Assembly: GCF_000374845.1 (NCBI RefSeq)
Contig: NZ_KB895419.1
Coordinates: 310,001-374,000 of the forward strand
Direction: 5' to 3'
Length of the DNA: 64,000 nucleotides
DNA from: Paenibacillus terrigena DSM 21567
GTDB lineage: Bacteria; Bacillota; Bacilli; Paenibacillales; Paenibacillaceae
The position numbers were made by a program, and so were the translations under genes. The notes below the pieces were generated by a model, which was not told the DNA's origin, ran no database searches, and worked only from the letters and a program-made list of their open reading frames with translations. Positions 18,733 to 28,198 of the stretch are shown one piece after another. The first letter of the stretch is position 1, and each line of letters opens with the position of its first letter.

Positions 18733-18800
18733 TGGGGAATTTCCTAGAGAGCAAATGAGGGAATTCCCCAATTTTTTTCAAGACATACTCCACGGATAAT
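18733..18800 (+). promoter_or_regulatory. narK promoter with two NreC-like boxes
   Basis: Box 1 is TGGGGAATTTCCTA (18733-18746) and box 2 GAGGGAATTCCCCA (18757-18770); both fit GGG-N4-CCC palindromes related to TAGGG-N4-CCCTA. Their centres are 24 bp apart. A -10-like GATAAT lies at 18795-18800, starting 31.5 bp after the box 2 centre, exactly as at the narG promoter. The two boxes can also pair with each other as a hairpin followed by seven T (18772-18778), so the same bases may terminate the nreBCA transcript. Confidence 0.7.
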
Positions 18801-18837
18801 AGAGCTTAGGTAGTCGATATAACGAGGAGGAATGGGC

Positions 18838-20373
18838 ATGAAGCCATCCAAAGCTATTTTACCCTTACAAACTTTGAGTCTTATTCTCGGATTTGCGGTG
18901 TGGGGCATCTTATCATCATTAATTGTGTTCATCAAAGACGGTATTGCGTTAACGCCAGGCCAATTATCTCTTGTCACGGCAGTACCTGTTGTGCTCGGCT
19001 CCATCTTGCGGATTCCATTCGGCTATTGGACCAATAAAATCGGGGCGCGCAAGATGTTCTTCATCAGCTTTATTGTGTTGTTGGTTCCTGTATTTTATAT
19101 CAGTCATGCGAAGAGCTTCCTTGATCTTATTATTGGCGGATTGTTCTTAGGGATATCGGGGGCGACGTTCTCGGTAGGGGTTACCTCCTTGCCGAAATAT
19201 TTTCCGAAAGAAAAACATGGGTTCGTCAATGGAATTTACGGTTTAGGGAACCTTGGGTCAGCGCTTAGTACGTTCTTTGCACCTGTCTTGGCGACACAGA
19301 TTGGATGGCGTTCTACGGTTCAAGTCTACTTGATTCTCCTTGCTGTCTTTGCGATTGCGAACTTCTTCATCGGGGATCGTAAGGAAGAGAAGCTGAATGT
19401 CTCCTTAACCGAACAAATTAAAGGGATCTATAAGAATGAAAAATTATGGCTTATCTGTTTCTTTTATTTCATTACGTTCGGGGCATTTGTGGCATTCACG
19501 GTCTTCTTACCGAATCACCTGGTCCATAACTTTGGCATTAGTAAAGTAGACGCGGGCCTGCGTACCGCAGGGTTTGTGACCTTAGCGACCTTTATGCGTC
19601 CGGTGGGCGGATGGCTCGGGGATAAATTGAATCCTTTTAAAATATTGCTGTTCGTATTCGGTGGGTTGACAATCGGCGGGATCCTTCTTGCCTTCTCCCC
19701 ATCGATACCGCTCTTCACAGTAGGTTGTCTAATGATCGGACTTTGTGCGGGGCTCGGGAACGGAACAATTTTCAAATTGGTTCCGCTGTACTTCTCCAAG
19801 CAATCGGGGATTGCGAACGGGTTGATCTCGGCGATCGGGGGTCTCGGAGGATTCTTCCCACCTCTAATGCTATCGGCTCTTCTAGCGATGACAGGTCATT
19901 ATGCGATCGGATTTATGGCGTTAGCGATGGTTGCCTTGTGCAGCGTGCTGCTCGTGCTGTATATGTACTGGCAAGATCGTGTGAAGCTCGCGGAGCAAAT
20001 TGTACAGAGTACATCGCAAGCGGTATTGGTCACGAATCCAAAAGGACTGATACTAACGGTCAATCCGGCTTTTACGGAGATTACAGGCTACGTAGCGGAG
20101 GTGGCGATAGGACAGAAGCCAGGGTTCTTAAAATCTGGAAAGCATGAAAAGCCGTTCTATGACGTAATGTGGAAACAGCTCAAAGAGAAAAAAGCTTGGG
20201 CAGGTAACATCTGGAATAAAAAACAAAATGGCGAGCTGTATCTTCAACATCTCACGATTAATGGCATTCAAAATGATGTCGGTGAGACGAATTACTATGT
20301 TGGGGTATTCAGTGAAATCGACCCTGTGGAAATCCAGAAGAATACACTAAAAGTGGCAGCGAGTACAAAATAG
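18838..20373 (+). CDS. narK: NarK-type nitrate/nitrite transporter fused to a PAS domain
   Basis: 511 residues. The first 390 form a 12-TM major facilitator of the NarK/NasA family (FGYWTNKIGARKMFFISF; FMRPVGGWLGDKLNPF; GLCAGLGNGTIFKLVPLYF), moving nitrate in and nitrite out. The last 110 are a PAS domain (VLVTNPKGLILTVNPAFTEI; GYVAEVAIGQKPGFLKSG; ELYLQHLTINGIQND) on the cytoplasmic side, absent from ordinary NarK. ATG 18838 was chosen because GAGGAGG is 7 nt upstream; ATG 18832 is only 1 nt from it. moeA follows 17 nt downstream, so narK, moeA and mobB probably form one transcript. Confidence 0.9.
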   Translation: MKPSKAILPLQTLSLILGFAVWGILSSLIVFIKDGIALTPGQLSLVTAVPVVLGSILRIPFGYWTNKIGARKMFFISFIVLLVPVFYISHAKSFLDLIIGGLFLGISGATFSVGVTSLPKYFPKEKHGFVNGIYGLGNLGSALSTFFAPVLATQIGWRSTVQVYLILLAVFAIANFFIGDRKEEKLNVSLTEQIKGIYKNEKLWLICFFYFITFGAFVAFTVFLPNHLVHNFGISKVDAGLRTAGFVTLATFMRPVGGWLGDKLNPFKILLFVFGGLTIGGILLAFSPSIPLFTVGCLMIGLCAGLGNGTIFKLVPLYFSKQSGIANGLISAIGGLGGFFPPLMLSALLAMTGHYAIGFMALAMVALCSVLLVLYMYWQDRVKLAEQIVQSTSQAVLVTNPKGLILTVNPAFTEITGYVAEVAIGQKPGFLKSGKHEKPFYDVMWKQLKEKKAWAGNIWNKKQNGELYLQHLTINGIQNDVGETNYYVGVFSEIDPVEIQKNTLKVAASTK

Positions 20374-20390
20374 AGGCGGGAGGTGCTTCC

Positions 20391-21662
20391 ATGAACGGTA
20401 GAAAACAACAACAGAATTTTATGCGCAAAGCAATTAGTGTGCATGAGGCTACACGTCTCGTGCTTGAGAGCGTACATGTGATGCCAACGGAAGAAGTACC
20501 GATCCTGCAATGTATAGGCAGAACATTGGCTGTGGAGCTTGTTGCACCACAGCCAATGCCGCATTTTCGCCGTTCAGGTATGGATGGTTTTGCGGTGATG
20601 TCTGAAGATACGAAGCAGGCGACGATCGGTACACCGATTTCACTTCAGATTATAGATCATGTGCCTGCGGGGATGGTATCGGAGAAGCGATTAAGCTCGG
20701 GACAATGCATTCGTATCATGACAGGTGCATCGGTTCCTGATGGTGCAGACGCAGTAATCAAATATGAGATGACGGAAGAAGACATTTCACCGGATGGCAC
20801 AGAAATGTGCAAAGTGAAGGGTTCCGTTGTCGTGGGTGAGAATGTATCCCCGATTGGCGTAGAGATTGCAGCGAACGAGACGGTACTGCGTTCGGGAGTT
20901 CGGATCGGTGCGGGTGAAGTTGCGTTACTCGCCATGTTCGGCATCCATTCGGTACAAGTCTATAAGCAGCCCAGGATCGCCATTGTTGCAACGGGTGCCG
21001 AGCTGCTACGTGTGGAAGACGCGTTAGAGCCTGGACGAATTCGGAACAGTAATGCGTATATGCTAGCTGCAGCGATAACGGAGTTCGGCGGTATTCCAAT
21101 CGTGTTGGACCGTGTCCCAGATGATGCAAGGATAGCGAAGCAAGTGATTCTTGAAGCGCTTCATGATCATGATGTCGTCGTAACGACGGGCGGGGTGTCC
21201 GTCGGGGATCATGATATTCTGTACGATGTAACGCAAGATTGGGATGGCGACCTGTTATTCAACAAGGTGATGATGCGCCCGGGAAGTCCGACGACCTTTG
21301 GACGATGGCAAGGGAAGCCCCTATTCGCGCTCTCAGGGAATCCAGCCGCCTGTTATGTGGGATGTCGGTTGTTTCTTCGTCCAGCACTGCGAGGCATGAT
21401 GGGTGCAGACCTTGTGCCTGAACCTCGGGTCATGGCGACATTAACTGTGGATTATGTGAAATCAGATCGGTTTACACGCTTTGTCCGTGGTGTCATGACA
21501 GAACAAGAAGGAAAGCTAACGGCAGCACCCGTAGGGTATGATATGTCGAGTGTGACCGTGTCCTTACGGGATGCGAATTGCTTGATATGTCTGCCAGGAT
21601 CGCCGAAAGGCTATGCGGCAGGCTCGTTCGTTGAGCTCATTCCGTTGAAGGGATTTTATTAG
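20391..21662 (+). CDS. moeA: Molybdopterin molybdenumtransferase MoeA
   Basis: 423 residues, the usual length. MoeA inserts molybdate into adenylylated molybdopterin to give Mo cofactor. Seen are the MoeA N-terminal motifs PHFRRSGMDGFAV and IRIMTGASVPDGADAVIKYE, the MoCF-biosynthesis core VVTTGGVSVGDHDI and KVMMRPGSPTTFG, ALSGNPAACYVG, and the C-terminal beta-barrel domain. GGGAGG lies just before the ATG. It sits in the nitrate locus to supply cofactor to NarG. No separate mogA/moaB adenylyltransferase gene is seen in the window. Confidence 0.93.
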   Translation: MNGRKQQQNFMRKAISVHEATRLVLESVHVMPTEEVPILQCIGRTLAVELVAPQPMPHFRRSGMDGFAVMSEDTKQATIGTPISLQIIDHVPAGMVSEKRLSSGQCIRIMTGASVPDGADAVIKYEMTEEDISPDGTEMCKVKGSVVVGENVSPIGVEIAANETVLRSGVRIGAGEVALLAMFGIHSVQVYKQPRIAIVATGAELLRVEDALEPGRIRNSNAYMLAAAITEFGGIPIVLDRVPDDARIAKQVILEALHDHDVVVTTGGVSVGDHDILYDVTQDWDGDLLFNKVMMRPGSPTTFGRWQGKPLFALSGNPAACYVGCRLFLRPALRGMMGADLVPEPRVMATLTVDYVKSDRFTRFVRGVMTEQEGKLTAAPVGYDMSSVTVSLRDANCLICLPGSPKGYAAGSFVELIPLKGFY

Positions 21663-21677
21663 GAGGGAGCGAGAAGA

Positions 21678-22241
21678 ATGATCTTACGATCTGATGAAGA
21701 TTCAGTCCTACCGACTGTACCGGTGCTGCAAATTATCGGTTACAAAAATAGCGGCAAAACAACGCTCGCTTGCAAGCTTATCTCAGCACTCACGGCCCAA
21801 GGTATTCGAGTCGGTTCGGCCAAGCATGATGCGCACGATTTCCGTCTGGATGATCCGGAGACAGATAGTGAACAACATCTGTTGCATGGTGCGTTGGAGA
21901 CGGTACTGACCTCATCGTCTGCTACCCGAACCATGCGAAGAACCAAGACTTCACTAGGCGAAATTGCGCAACAGTTGCATAGCCGTGTAGATATTCTCAT
22001 CGCCGAAGGCTTCAAAGCCGCACATTATCCGAAAATTGCCCTAATCCATCGCTTCGATGAGATAAGCGATCTGTTCAACCAAGCAGCAGATATTCGCTTA
22101 TGGGTAAGCTGGGAAGACCCCAAAAATGCAGCGACTACAGCTCTCCAAACCTCAGGTACCTCGTCACCCCCAATTCTTCATATCAAGAATCAAGAAATCG
22201 TCCTTCAAGAGGCACTTTTCCTCGCCTCATCCCTCATTTAA
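21678..22241 (+). CDS. mobB: Molybdopterin-guanine dinucleotide biosynthesis protein MobB
   Basis: 187 residues; a GTP-binding helper of MobA in forming the bis-MGD cofactor used by NarG. The Walker A is GYKNSGKTT near residue 24, followed by the MobB pattern VGSAKHDAHDFRLDDPETDS and DILIAEGFKAAHYPKIAL. ATG 21678 follows GGAGG in the short gap after moeA. It is slightly longer than average, with a C-terminal tail of about 25 residues. Confidence 0.92.
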   Translation: MILRSDEDSVLPTVPVLQIIGYKNSGKTTLACKLISALTAQGIRVGSAKHDAHDFRLDDPETDSEQHLLHGALETVLTSSSATRTMRRTKTSLGEIAQQLHSRVDILIAEGFKAAHYPKIALIHRFDEISDLFNQAADIRLWVSWEDPKNAATTALQTSGTSSPPILHIKNQEIVLQEALFLASSLI

Positions 22242-22259
22242 CACATTCCGTAACAGATT

Positions 22260-22326
22260 TCGGGGAATCCCTACCGACGAATGAGGGAGTTCCCCTCTCT
22301 TCGCAGCCCGCTCCAGCACCTACAAT
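22260..22326 (+). promoter_or_regulatory. narG promoter with two NreC-like boxes
   Basis: Box 1 is TCGGGGAATCCCTA (22260-22273), one base off TAGGG-N4-CCCTA. Box 2 is GAGGGAGTTCCCCT (22283-22296). Centres are 23 bp apart. A TACAAT -10 lies at 22321-22326, starting 31.5 bp after the box 2 centre, the same distance as at narK; the -35 is poor, as expected for an activated promoter. Box 2 to start codon is about 70 bp here and 75 bp at narK. No T-run follows, so this pair is not a terminator. Confidence 0.75.
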
Positions 22327-22358
22327 AGAAATATCATATGGCGCAAGGAGTTGGAACG

Positions 22359-25300
22359 ATGAATAAGAGCAATCCACTATTACAAAAACTGAAGTTTTTC
22401 CGTAAGCGCGATAAGAATTCGGAAGGGTGGAGTGAACTATCCCCCGCCGATCGGTCTTGGGAAGAGATGTACCGGAATCGTTGGCAGCATGACAAGGTTG
22501 TTCGTTCGACACATGGTGTGAACTGTACAGGTTCCTGCAGTTGGAAAATATTCGTGAAAGACGGAATCGTCACGTGGGAAACACAGCAGACGGATTATCC
22601 GACGACGGGACCCGATATGCCGGAATTCGAGCCGCGTGGCTGTCCGCGTGGAGCCAGTTTCTCTTGGTATCTCTACAGCCCGTTAAGGGTGAAATATCCA
22701 TATATTCGTGGAAAGCTCCTTCATCTGTGGCGCGAAGCGAAGAGCAAATATAACGATCCTGTTGCAGCGTGGAAATCCATTGTCCAAGATGATCACAAAA
22801 AATTGACCTATAAATCAGCTCGTGGTAAAGGCGGCATGGTTCGAGCTTCATGGGATGAAGTGTCGGAGATTATCTCCGCTTCCATGATCCACACGATCAA
22901 ACAAAATGGGCCGGACCGCGTCATTGGATTTTCACCGATCCCAGCGATGTCGATGGTCAGTTATGCGGCAGGTTCTCGGTTCTTATCCTTAGTTGGTTCG
23001 CCGCTTCTAAGCTTCTATGACTGGTACGCGGATCTACCGCCGGCTTCCCCGCAAATCTGGGGAGATCAGACCGATGTTCCGGAGAGTAGTGACTGGTACA
23101 ACTCAAGTTACTTGCTTGTCTGGGGTTCGAATCTACCGATGACCAGAACACCGGATGCTCATTTCATGACGGAAGCTCGTTACCGTGGGACGAAAGTGGT
23201 ATCCATTAGTCCCGATTATGCCGAGTTCGTGAAATTTGCCGACAAGTGGCTCCCTGCCAAGCAAGGTACAGATGGCGCACTCGCCATGGCGATGGGGCAT
23301 GTCATTCTGAATGAATTCTATGTACAGCAAAGAACGTCGTATTTCGAGAATTACTCGAAGAAATATACGGACTTTCCGTTCCTCGTCCTACTCCAAGAGC
23401 AAGGTGGAGCAATCACGGTGGATCGGTTCCTTACCGCGAAGGATCTCGGGATCGAGACCAATAATGCGGAATGGAAAACCGTCCTCATCGATGAGAGCAC
23501 AGGGGAGCTACGCATCCCGAACGGAACGATCGGCTCACGTTGGGGCGAAGAAGGCAAATGGAATCTCGAATTGATCGATACGTTAACAGGGGAAGAGATT
23601 GCACCTCAGCTTGGATTACGAGAATCTGCAGAAGGTCAGCTTGAGATCATGCTTCCGTATTTCAATGAAGAAGGCAAATCTACGATTTCTCGCCGCATTC
23701 CGTACCGAATCATTACGGGTGCAGACGGCGCGGAATATCGCGTAACGAGTGTATTCGATCTCATGCTAGCCCAATATGGCGTCGATTCGATACATGGAAG
23801 TGACTACGATGACGAGAATACGGCATACTCCCCTGCATGGCAGGAGCAAATTACAGGCGTTGATCGCGCATCCGTCATCCAGATTGCCCGAGAGTTCGCG
23901 CAGAATGCGGTAGATAGTGAAGGTCGATCGATGATCATTGTCGGCGCTGGGATTAACCACTGGTACAACTCGGATACGATTTATCGCAGTGTCTTGAATC
24001 TGATCTTAATGACGGGCTGCCAAGGCGTGAACGGCGGTGGATGGGCGCACTATGTCGGGCAAGAGAAATTACGTCCTGCAGAAGGTTGGGCGAACGTTGC
24101 TTTTGCAAGAGACTGGACGATGCCGCCGCGGCAGCAGAACGGGACATCCTTCTTCTATTTTGCAACGAATCAATGGCGGTTTGAATCCAATCCCGTCGAT
24201 GGACATACATCCGCGTTGGTGGACAAAGCACGTTATGCGCATTATGCGGATTACAACGTGATGGCTGCGCGCTTAGGATGGTTACCATCCTATCCGCAGT
24301 TTAATGAGAGTTCGATTGCGTTAGCGAACGAAGCGGCTGCGCAAGGGCACGATAGCCCTGAAGCGGTTGCTAAATATGTTGCTCAGCGATTGAAGAATCG
24401 GGATTTGCAGTTTGCTATCGAAGATCCGGATGCAGATACGAATCACCCCAAAGTGATGTTCGTCTGGCGCGCGAATTTGATCTCAAGCTCTGGTAAAGGA
24501 CATGAGTACTTCTTGAAATATCTGCTCGGCGCGCACAATGGCTTATTGAATGATGACTCCGAGACGATTCGTCCCGAGGAGATGAAGTGGCATGACCAAG
24601 CAGCGGAAGGGAAGCTCGATTTGATGGTGGATATCGATTTCCGGATGTCGGGAACAGCAGTGTACTCCGATATTGTTCTTCCTGCTGCGACATGGTATGA
24701 GAAGAGCGATTTATCGTCGACCGATATGCATCCATTTATTCATCCATTTAATCCGGCGGTACCGCCGTTATGGGAATCCAAGTCGGATTGGGAGACGTTC
24801 AAGACGATCGCGAAGACCTTCTCTGAGATGGCTGCTAAGCAATTTGATGCACCGCAGCGGGATATTGTCGCCGTGCCTTTACAGCATGATACTCCCGATG
24901 AGCTATCGCAGCCATTCGGTAAAATTCTCGACTGGAGCAAAGACGAGATTGAAGCCATACCAGGTAAGACGATGCCGAAATTCGTTGTCGTGGAGCGGGA
25001 TTATGCAGCTGTATATAAGAAAATGACTTCGCTCGGACCTAACATTAAAGATAAGCCCTACGGCATTAAAGGGATGAACTGGTCTGCAGCGGATGAATAT
25101 GAATTGATGAAGAAAGTGAACGGTGTTGTCGATGAGCCCGGGATCAGTGAAGGGTGTCCGAAGCTCGTCACCGATCGTCATATGTCCGAAGCGATTCTTA
25201 CGTTATCCTCTACAAGTAACGGGAAAATGGCCGTGAAAGCATGGGAAGCACTAGAGAAGAAAACTGCGCTTAAATTGAAAGATTTGGCGGAGGATCGCAT

Positions 25301-26039
25301 CGAAGAACGATTCACATTCAACGAGATTACGACACAGCCGAAGACGGTGATTACTTCACCAGCATTCAGTGGTTCCGAACAGCATGGGCGCCGTTACTCG
25401 CCATTCACCACAAATGTGGAACGCCTGATTCCGTATCGCACGCTTACTGGACGTCAGCATTACTTCTTGGACCATGAGATGCTGACCGAATTTGGTGAGA
25501 ATATGGCGATTTACAAGCCGACGATGAAGCACGCGCCATTCCATACGAACAAGAAGCGCCCTGCAATCAAAGGGAAAGAAATCGTTCTGAACTTCATGAC
25601 GCCGCATAGCAAATGGTCGATTCACAGTATGTATTTTGACTCACTCCCGATGCTCACGCTGTTCCGAGGCGGACCGACCGTCTGGATCAATAAGGACGAT
25701 GCCGCAGATGCGGATGTGTTAGATAACGATTGGATTGAGTGCTTTAACCAAAATGGTGCCGTCGTTGCGCGTGCGGTTGTTACCCACCGGATGCCGCGCG
25801 GCATGGCCTATATGCACCATGCACAGGATCGTACGATCAACGTGCCTGCGACAGATGTGACAACCACTAGAGGTGGAACGCATAACAGTCCGACACGGAT
25901 TCATGTGAAGCCAACCCATATGATAGGCGGCTATGCGCAGCTGAGCTACGGATTCAACTACTACGGACCTACAGGCAATCAGCGGGATCTGTACGTCGTG
26001 ATCCGCAAACTTGAGGAGGTGAATTGGCTTGAAGATTAA
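22359..26039 (+). CDS. narG: Respiratory nitrate reductase alpha subunit NarG
   Basis: 1226 residues, full length. The catalytic subunit reduces nitrate to nitrite at a Mo-bis-MGD centre on the inner side of the membrane. The FS0 cluster motif is HGVNCTGSCSWKIFVKDG near residue 50, and the active-site region contains NSSYLLVWGSNLPMTRTPDA near 250. Typical C-terminal NarG blocks follow (FMTPHSKWSIHSMYFDSLPM; PRGMAYMHHAQDRTINVP). ATG 22359 was chosen for AAGGAG 8 nt upstream, instead of the in-frame ATG 22338 without a ribosome site. It overlaps narH by 11 nt. There is no twin-arginine leader, consistent with a cytoplasm-facing NarG. Confidence 0.97.
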   Translation: MNKSNPLLQKLKFFRKRDKNSEGWSELSPADRSWEEMYRNRWQHDKVVRSTHGVNCTGSCSWKIFVKDGIVTWETQQTDYPTTGPDMPEFEPRGCPRGASFSWYLYSPLRVKYPYIRGKLLHLWREAKSKYNDPVAAWKSIVQDDHKKLTYKSARGKGGMVRASWDEVSEIISASMIHTIKQNGPDRVIGFSPIPAMSMVSYAAGSRFLSLVGSPLLSFYDWYADLPPASPQIWGDQTDVPESSDWYNSSYLLVWGSNLPMTRTPDAHFMTEARYRGTKVVSISPDYAEFVKFADKWLPAKQGTDGALAMAMGHVILNEFYVQQRTSYFENYSKKYTDFPFLVLLQEQGGAITVDRFLTAKDLGIETNNAEWKTVLIDESTGELRIPNGTIGSRWGEEGKWNLELIDTLTGEEIAPQLGLRESAEGQLEIMLPYFNEEGKSTISRRIPYRIITGADGAEYRVTSVFDLMLAQYGVDSIHGSDYDDENTAYSPAWQEQITGVDRASVIQIAREFAQNAVDSEGRSMIIVGAGINHWYNSDTIYRSVLNLILMTGCQGVNGGGWAHYVGQEKLRPAEGWANVAFARDWTMPPRQQNGTSFFYFATNQWRFESNPVDGHTSALVDKARYAHYADYNVMAARLGWLPSYPQFNESSIALANEAAAQGHDSPEAVAKYVAQRLKNRDLQFAIEDPDADTNHPKVMFVWRANLISSSGKGHEYFLKYLLGAHNGLLNDDSETIRPEEMKWHDQAAEGKLDLMVDIDFRMSGTAVYSDIVLPAATWYEKSDLSSTDMHPFIHPFNPAVPPLWESKSDWETFKTIAKTFSEMAAKQFDAPQRDIVAVPLQHDTPDELSQPFGKILDWSKDEIEAIPGKTMPKFVVVERDYAAVYKKMTSLGPNIKDKPYGIKGMNWSAADEYELMKKVNGVVDEPGISEGCPKLVTDRHMSEAILTLSSTSNGKMAVKAWEALEKKTALKLKDLAEDRIEERFTFNEITTQPKTVITSPAFSGSEQHGRRYSPFTTNVERLIPYRTLTGRQHYFLDHEMLTEFGENMAIYKPTMKHAPFHTNKKRPAIKGKEIVLNFMTPHSKWSIHSMYFDSLPMLTLFRGGPTVWINKDDAADADVLDNDWIECFNQNGAVVARAVVTHRMPRGMAYMHHAQDRTINVPATDVTTTRGGTHNSPTRIHVKPTHMIGGYAQLSYGFNYYGPTGNQRDLYVVIRKLEEVNWLED

Positions 26040-27498
26040 AGCACAAATCGGGATGGTCATGAACTTGGATAAATGCATCGGATGTCATACCTGTTCTGTC
26101 ACGTGTAAGAACACATGGACGAACCGTAAAGGTGCGGAATATATGTGGTTCAATAACGTTGAGACCAAGCCAGGCATCGGGTATCCCAAACAATGGGAGG
26201 ATCAAGAGAAATACAAAGGCGGTTGGGTGCTGAAGAACGGCAAGCTGGAGCTACGATCCGGCAGCCGCGCCAATCGATTGAAAAATATATTTCATAATCC
26301 TGATCAACCGACGATCGATGATTATTATGAGCCTTGGGATTACGATTATGAGAAGCTACAACAAAGTCCGGAACGGAAGCATCAGCCTGTTGCACGTCCG
26401 AAGTCGCAAATTACAGGCGAGTATATGAATTTGGAGTGGGGACCGAACTGGGAAGACGATCTCGCGGGCGTTCATGAATCGGGTTATCGCGACCCGAATA
26501 TGGCGGGGATAGAAGAAGCGGTTCGCATGGAATTCGAACAAGTATTCATGATGTATCTGCCAAGAATTTGTGAGCACTGCATCAATCCTTCCTGTGTATC
26601 GAGCTGTCCGTCGGGTGCGATGTATAAGCGTGAAGAGGATGGAATCGTACTCGTCGATCAGAACGCTTGCCGCTCGTGGCGGTTCTGCGTATCGAGCTGT
26701 CCTTACAAGAAAGTCTACTTCAACTGGCAGACGAACAAAGCGGAGAAATGCACATTGTGCTTCCCACGGATTGAACAAGGATTGCCTACGATTTGTTCGG
26801 AAACTTGCGTAGGACGTATCCGTTACCTGGGTGTGATGTTCTATGATGCAGATCGCGTTGAGGAAGCAGCTTCTGTAACCGACGAGAGCAAGCTCTACGA
26901 GTCGCAATTAGATATTTTCCTTGATCCGAATGATCCAGAAGTTATTGCAGCGGCACGTGCAGCGAATATTCCTGAGGATTGGATCGAGCATGCGCAGCGT
27001 TCACCGATTTATAAGATGGCGGTTGACTGGAAAATCGCGCTCCCGCTTCATCCGGAATATCGAACATTGCCGATGGTTTGGTATGTACCGCCACTGAGTC
27101 CGATTACGAATATGGTGGAAGGCCAAGGGGCGTCGGCGACGCCGGATGATATTTTCCCAGCGATTGATGATATGAGAATTCCTGTACAATACCTGGCGAA
27201 TCTACTCTCAGCAGGTGATACGGAAGTCATTACGAATGTTCTGAAAAAGATGGCTGTCATGCGTTCGCATATGCGTTCGCATAACCTAAAAAAGGCACCA
27301 AACCTCGCATTGCTAGAACAATTTGGTATGACTGCTAAAGATACGGAAGAAATGTACCGCCTATTAGCCATTGCGAAGTATGAAGACCGGTTTGTCATTC
27401 CAGCAGCACATCGAGAAGAGTTCGCGGATCTTTATTCAGAGCAAGGTGCTTGTGGATTTACGAATATGATGGGTGGACCTGGACCCTGTGGCGGTTAA
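26029..27498 (+). CDS. narH: Respiratory nitrate reductase beta subunit NarH
   Basis: 489 residues; carries electrons from NarI to NarG through iron-sulfur clusters. Four cysteine groups are seen: CIGCHTCSVTCKNTW, CEHCINPSCVSSCPSG, CRSWRFCVSSCPY and CTLCFPRIEQGLPTIC. The Trp in the third group replaces a Cys, as in all NarH proteins, giving a [3Fe-4S] centre. TTG 26029 has GAGGAGGTG 8 nt upstream and lies inside the end of narG, so the two are translationally coupled. The C-terminus is Gly/Cys-rich (GACGFTNMMGGPGPCGG). Confidence 0.97.
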   Translation: MKIKAQIGMVMNLDKCIGCHTCSVTCKNTWTNRKGAEYMWFNNVETKPGIGYPKQWEDQEKYKGGWVLKNGKLELRSGSRANRLKNIFHNPDQPTIDDYYEPWDYDYEKLQQSPERKHQPVARPKSQITGEYMNLEWGPNWEDDLAGVHESGYRDPNMAGIEEAVRMEFEQVFMMYLPRICEHCINPSCVSSCPSGAMYKREEDGIVLVDQNACRSWRFCVSSCPYKKVYFNWQTNKAEKCTLCFPRIEQGLPTICSETCVGRIRYLGVMFYDADRVEEAASVTDESKLYESQLDIFLDPNDPEVIAAARAANIPEDWIEHAQRSPIYKMAVDWKIALPLHPEYRTLPMVWYVPPLSPITNMVEGQGASATPDDIFPAIDDMRIPVQYLANLLSAGDTEVITNVLKKMAVMRSHMRSHNLKKAPNLALLEQFGMTAKDTEEMYRLLAIAKYEDRFVIPAAHREEFADLYSEQGACGFTNMMGGPGPCGG

Positions 27499-27538
27499 AT
27501 CTATAACCCTAACCCTATCAAATAAGGAGTGATTGGAC

Positions 27539-28198
27539 ATGAAAGAGATGACGCTTCGTTCTAGCTGGATGCTCTTCTCGCAGCTGTTGCAATATCCTGA
27601 TGCGGCGTGGCAAGAGACCGCGGATGAGATGTACGTAAATTGGTGCCATTTGATCCAGTACGAGGATGAAGCAGTGGCCAAGTTGCTTCAGGAGCTTGCG
27701 GGCCAATGCCTTGCTGAATATGCGGGGATGGATGCGGTGGCGATTACAGCAGCCTATGTGAAGACATTCGATTTTAGTAAGAAGGCGAATTTGTATTTGA
27801 CCTATGGACAGCTCGGGGATGACCGTGAACGGGGTCCTGCACTACTCAAGTTAAAACAACTGTATGAAGAAGAGGAGATTGTCCTCGATACGGATGAATT
27901 ACCGGATTATCTGCCGCTGGTTCTGGAGTATGTGGCGGTAGCGCAGGAGGAGCGAGGTATTGCCTTGCTGTATTCCTTCCGTAAAGCCTTGGATAGCATC
28001 AAAGATGCGCTCCACCACATGACCAGCCCCTATCGTCATGTACTTGATGCGATTTTATGGATCATCGATCAATCGGACATTACAGAGGGATCCTTTGAAA
28101 TGACAACATCTGCTGGATGTGGGAGCACGCCATCTGAACTTGGATGCGGACCGATGTGGGGTGCTGCGGGATATGGTAACGCAGGGAGGAATGCGTAA
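27539..28198 (+). CDS. narJ: Nitrate reductase assembly chaperone NarJ
   Basis: 219 residues of the TorD/NarJ family. NarJ binds NarG during cofactor insertion and is not part of the final enzyme. The all-helical core has LFSQLLQYPDAAW near the start, YVKTFDFSKKANLYLTYGQL and LPDYLPLVLEYVAVAQEE. ATG 27539 has AAGGAG 9 nt upstream; TTG 27533 is only 3 nt from it. The tail is Gly/Cys-rich (GCGSTPSELGCGPMWG), not typical of NarJ. Its TAA shares bases with the narI ATG (TAATG). Confidence 0.94.
   Translation: MKEMTLRSSWMLFSQLLQYPDAAWQETADEMYVNWCHLIQYEDEAVAKLLQELAGQCLAEYAGMDAVAITAAYVKTFDFSKKANLYLTYGQLGDDRERGPALLKLKQLYEEEEIVLDTDELPDYLPLVLEYVAVAQEERGIALLYSFRKALDSIKDALHHMTSPYRHVLDAILWIIDQSDITEGSFEMTTSAGCGSTPSELGCGPMWGAAGYGNAGRNA

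Noticed and set aside
26641-26710. Missing cysteine in the third NarH cluster
   Set aside because: The Trp is normal in NarH and gives a [3Fe-4S] centre; it is not a defect.
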